A stretch of 7,189 nt of DNA from Bacillota bacterium (GTDB lineage: Bacteria; Bacillota_I; Bacilli_A; RFN20; CAG-826). Location of the stretch: positions 1-7,189 of the forward strand of contig DOQE01000070.1 in assembly GCA_003512585.1 (NCBI GenBank), written 5' to 3'. The position numbers and the translations under genes were made by a program. Within the stretch, counting starts at the first letter, position 1; each line of letters begins with the position of its first letter. Positions 6,226 through 7,189 of the stretch are shown one piece after another. The notes beneath the pieces are model-generated. The model was given only the letters and a program-made list of their open reading frames with translations, was not told the DNA's origin and did no database searches.

Positions 6226-7189
6226 TAGTCAATCCTTTCAAATGTGTCGTAAGTATAAGCTAATGGCCTATATATTTTTATGCATATCTTCCCATTTGCA
6301 TTTATAAATATGGTTGCTTTTTCTACTGTTTCCGATTCATAATCGTTTGGATCTGTTGAATAGCCATAATCATGGCTCCAATTTGTTAATGATAATTTTC
6401 CTTCATTATCTAATTGATAAGAAAAAGTATCATCAAAATCATCGGAATTGTTTTTCATTACTTGTTTTGCTTGACCGTTTCCATTTTCTAGGAAAGTAAG
6501 CTTTAGGGTATAAGTAGTTTTTTCGACTTTAAATGTATGGTTTAAAACGTTGCTATTGAACCAATCTTGATCAATGGCTTCCTGACATTTTAATGTTATT
6601 GATTTAGAAATGGCCGTATTACTTTTTATGAAGAAAGTAATGGTGGCTTCTCCTAATCCCTCGCCTTTAATCGTGGCTTTGCCATTATTCCAAGTAACTG
6701 AAATTATTTTGCTATCGGAAGAAGTGGCTTCTATATCTTGAATGGCTTCTAAAGGCAATACGTCGACATCAAAAGTAATTTCCTTGCCTAAACCTATAAT
6801 ATTATTTGGGACTGGATCGGTTTGTATATAAATGCCATTTCCTTTTGGCCTTTCTACTATTAAATCAATGGTTTTGGTTTTATTTTGCCAGATATTTTCT
6901 TCATTCTTCCCAAAATAGGTTAGGGTGATTGTTGTTTTCCCCTCGCCTTTAATCTCCATTGTTTCGTTAGCAATGGCAATGGCATTCTCATTGCTTGAAC
7001 TAATTGGAGTTAATACTTCTTTGCTTACTCCGATTGCATTTTTAGGCAAATAAGATAGTGGTTTAGCGAATACGTAATAGAGCTTTTTGCTAATATTGTT
7101 TTTGTCTACTTCGTTTCCATATCCATCGACAATTCCAATTTCATCTATCTCCGTTAAGAAATAATCATTTGGATTTAAGCTACCCGTGT
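6225..7189 (-). CDS. Ig-like (BIG-type) domain surface protein, 5' truncated
   Basis: The frame is open to the right edge, giving 320 visible residues; the true start lies outside. The TTG at 7049 is internal. Two Ig-like units are visible. The first (about 48-112) has the run of a variable strand, ETMEIKGEGKTTITLTYFG, and LIVE. The second (about 118-200) shows IYIQTDPVPNN, GKEITFDVDVLPLEA, and KATIKGEGLGEATITF. The shared KGEG and T-I-T pattern is typical of bacterial BIG_2-like cell-surface modules. The last about 115 residues form another beta-rich domain, with FLENGNGQA and YQLDNEGKLSLTNW, that resembles lipocalin-like lipoprotein domains, but I cannot assign it. The stop codon overlaps the start of the downstream lipoprotein gene, so they form an operon. 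Likely an extracellular adhesion or matrix protein; the ligand is unknown. Confidence 0.7.
   Translation of the reverse strand, partial: TGSLNPNDYFLTEIDEIGIVDGYGNEVDKNNISKKLYYVFAKPLSYLPKNAIGVSKEVLTPISSSNENAIAIANETMEIKGEGKTTITLTYFGKNEENIWQNKTKTIDLIVERPKGNGIYIQTDPVPNNIIGLGKEITFDVDVLPLEAIQDIEATSSDSKIISVTWNNGKATIKGEGLGEATITFFIKSNTAISKSITLKCQEAIDQDWFNSNVLNHTFKVEKTTYTLKLTFLENGNGQAKQVMKNNSDDFDDTFSYQLDNEGKLSLTNWSHDYGYSTDPNDYESETVEKATIFINANGKICIKIYRPLAYTYDTFERID

Noticed and set aside
7047..7049. TTG as start of the Ig-like protein
   Set aside because: The frame continues open to the right edge with similar sequence and no ribosome binding site is near; the gene is simply truncated.
1..7189. CRISPR array, insertion sequence, tRNA or rRNA
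   Set aside because: No regularly spaced repeats, transposase motifs, terminal inverted repeats or tRNA/rRNA signatures were seen on either strand.

Overview
The window is strongly AT-rich and carries a low-GC Gram-positive type of gene set: an M18 aminopeptidase, a Bacilli-like uridine kinase, an MntP manganese exporter under a yybP-ykoY riboswitch, intrinsic terminators with U-tracts, a lipobox lipoprotein and Ig-like surface proteins. I infer an uncultured Bacilli/Erysipelotrichia- or Mollicutes-related (RF39-like) commensal, but the sequence alone does not prove the taxon. The standard code is in use: the nuclease gene ends in TGA and the tryptophans I checked are TGG, which argues against the Mycoplasma code.

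Left edge (1-934): the 3' end of a large secreted protein with a right-handed beta-helix look, followed by a clear intrinsic terminator. Next (951-2336) comes a monocistronic gene for a secreted endonuclease I-type nuclease. Its promoter sits so close to the ATG that the mRNA is probably leaderless.

Middle (2337-3307): a 334-base non-coding stretch, then mntP and its terminator. The stretch holds an orphan extended -10 promoter with two inverted repeats (a possible small RNA or long leader), a second weak promoter, and a manganese riboswitch whose P1 helix runs into the mntP ribosome binding site. An alternative hairpin that would hide this site can be drawn, giving a concrete model for translational control.

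Next (3345-5345): a two-gene operon of an M18 aspartyl-type aminopeptidase and a uridine kinase, with a 4-base gap. Both genes use the same GAGGT ribosome binding site.

Right side (5347-7189, minus strand): a translationally coupled pair of surface proteins that converges on the uridine kinase with one base between the stop codons. The upstream member is a large protein with Ig-like (BIG-type) domains whose 5' end is outside the window. The downstream member is a lipoprotein of unknown function.

Taken together, the window mixes cell-surface proteins (beta-helix, Ig-like, lipoprotein) and a secreted nuclease with metal homeostasis and peptide/nucleoside salvage. A link from extracellular nuclease to uridine kinase (scavenging nucleosides) is a reasonable thematic inference, not something the sequence demonstrates.
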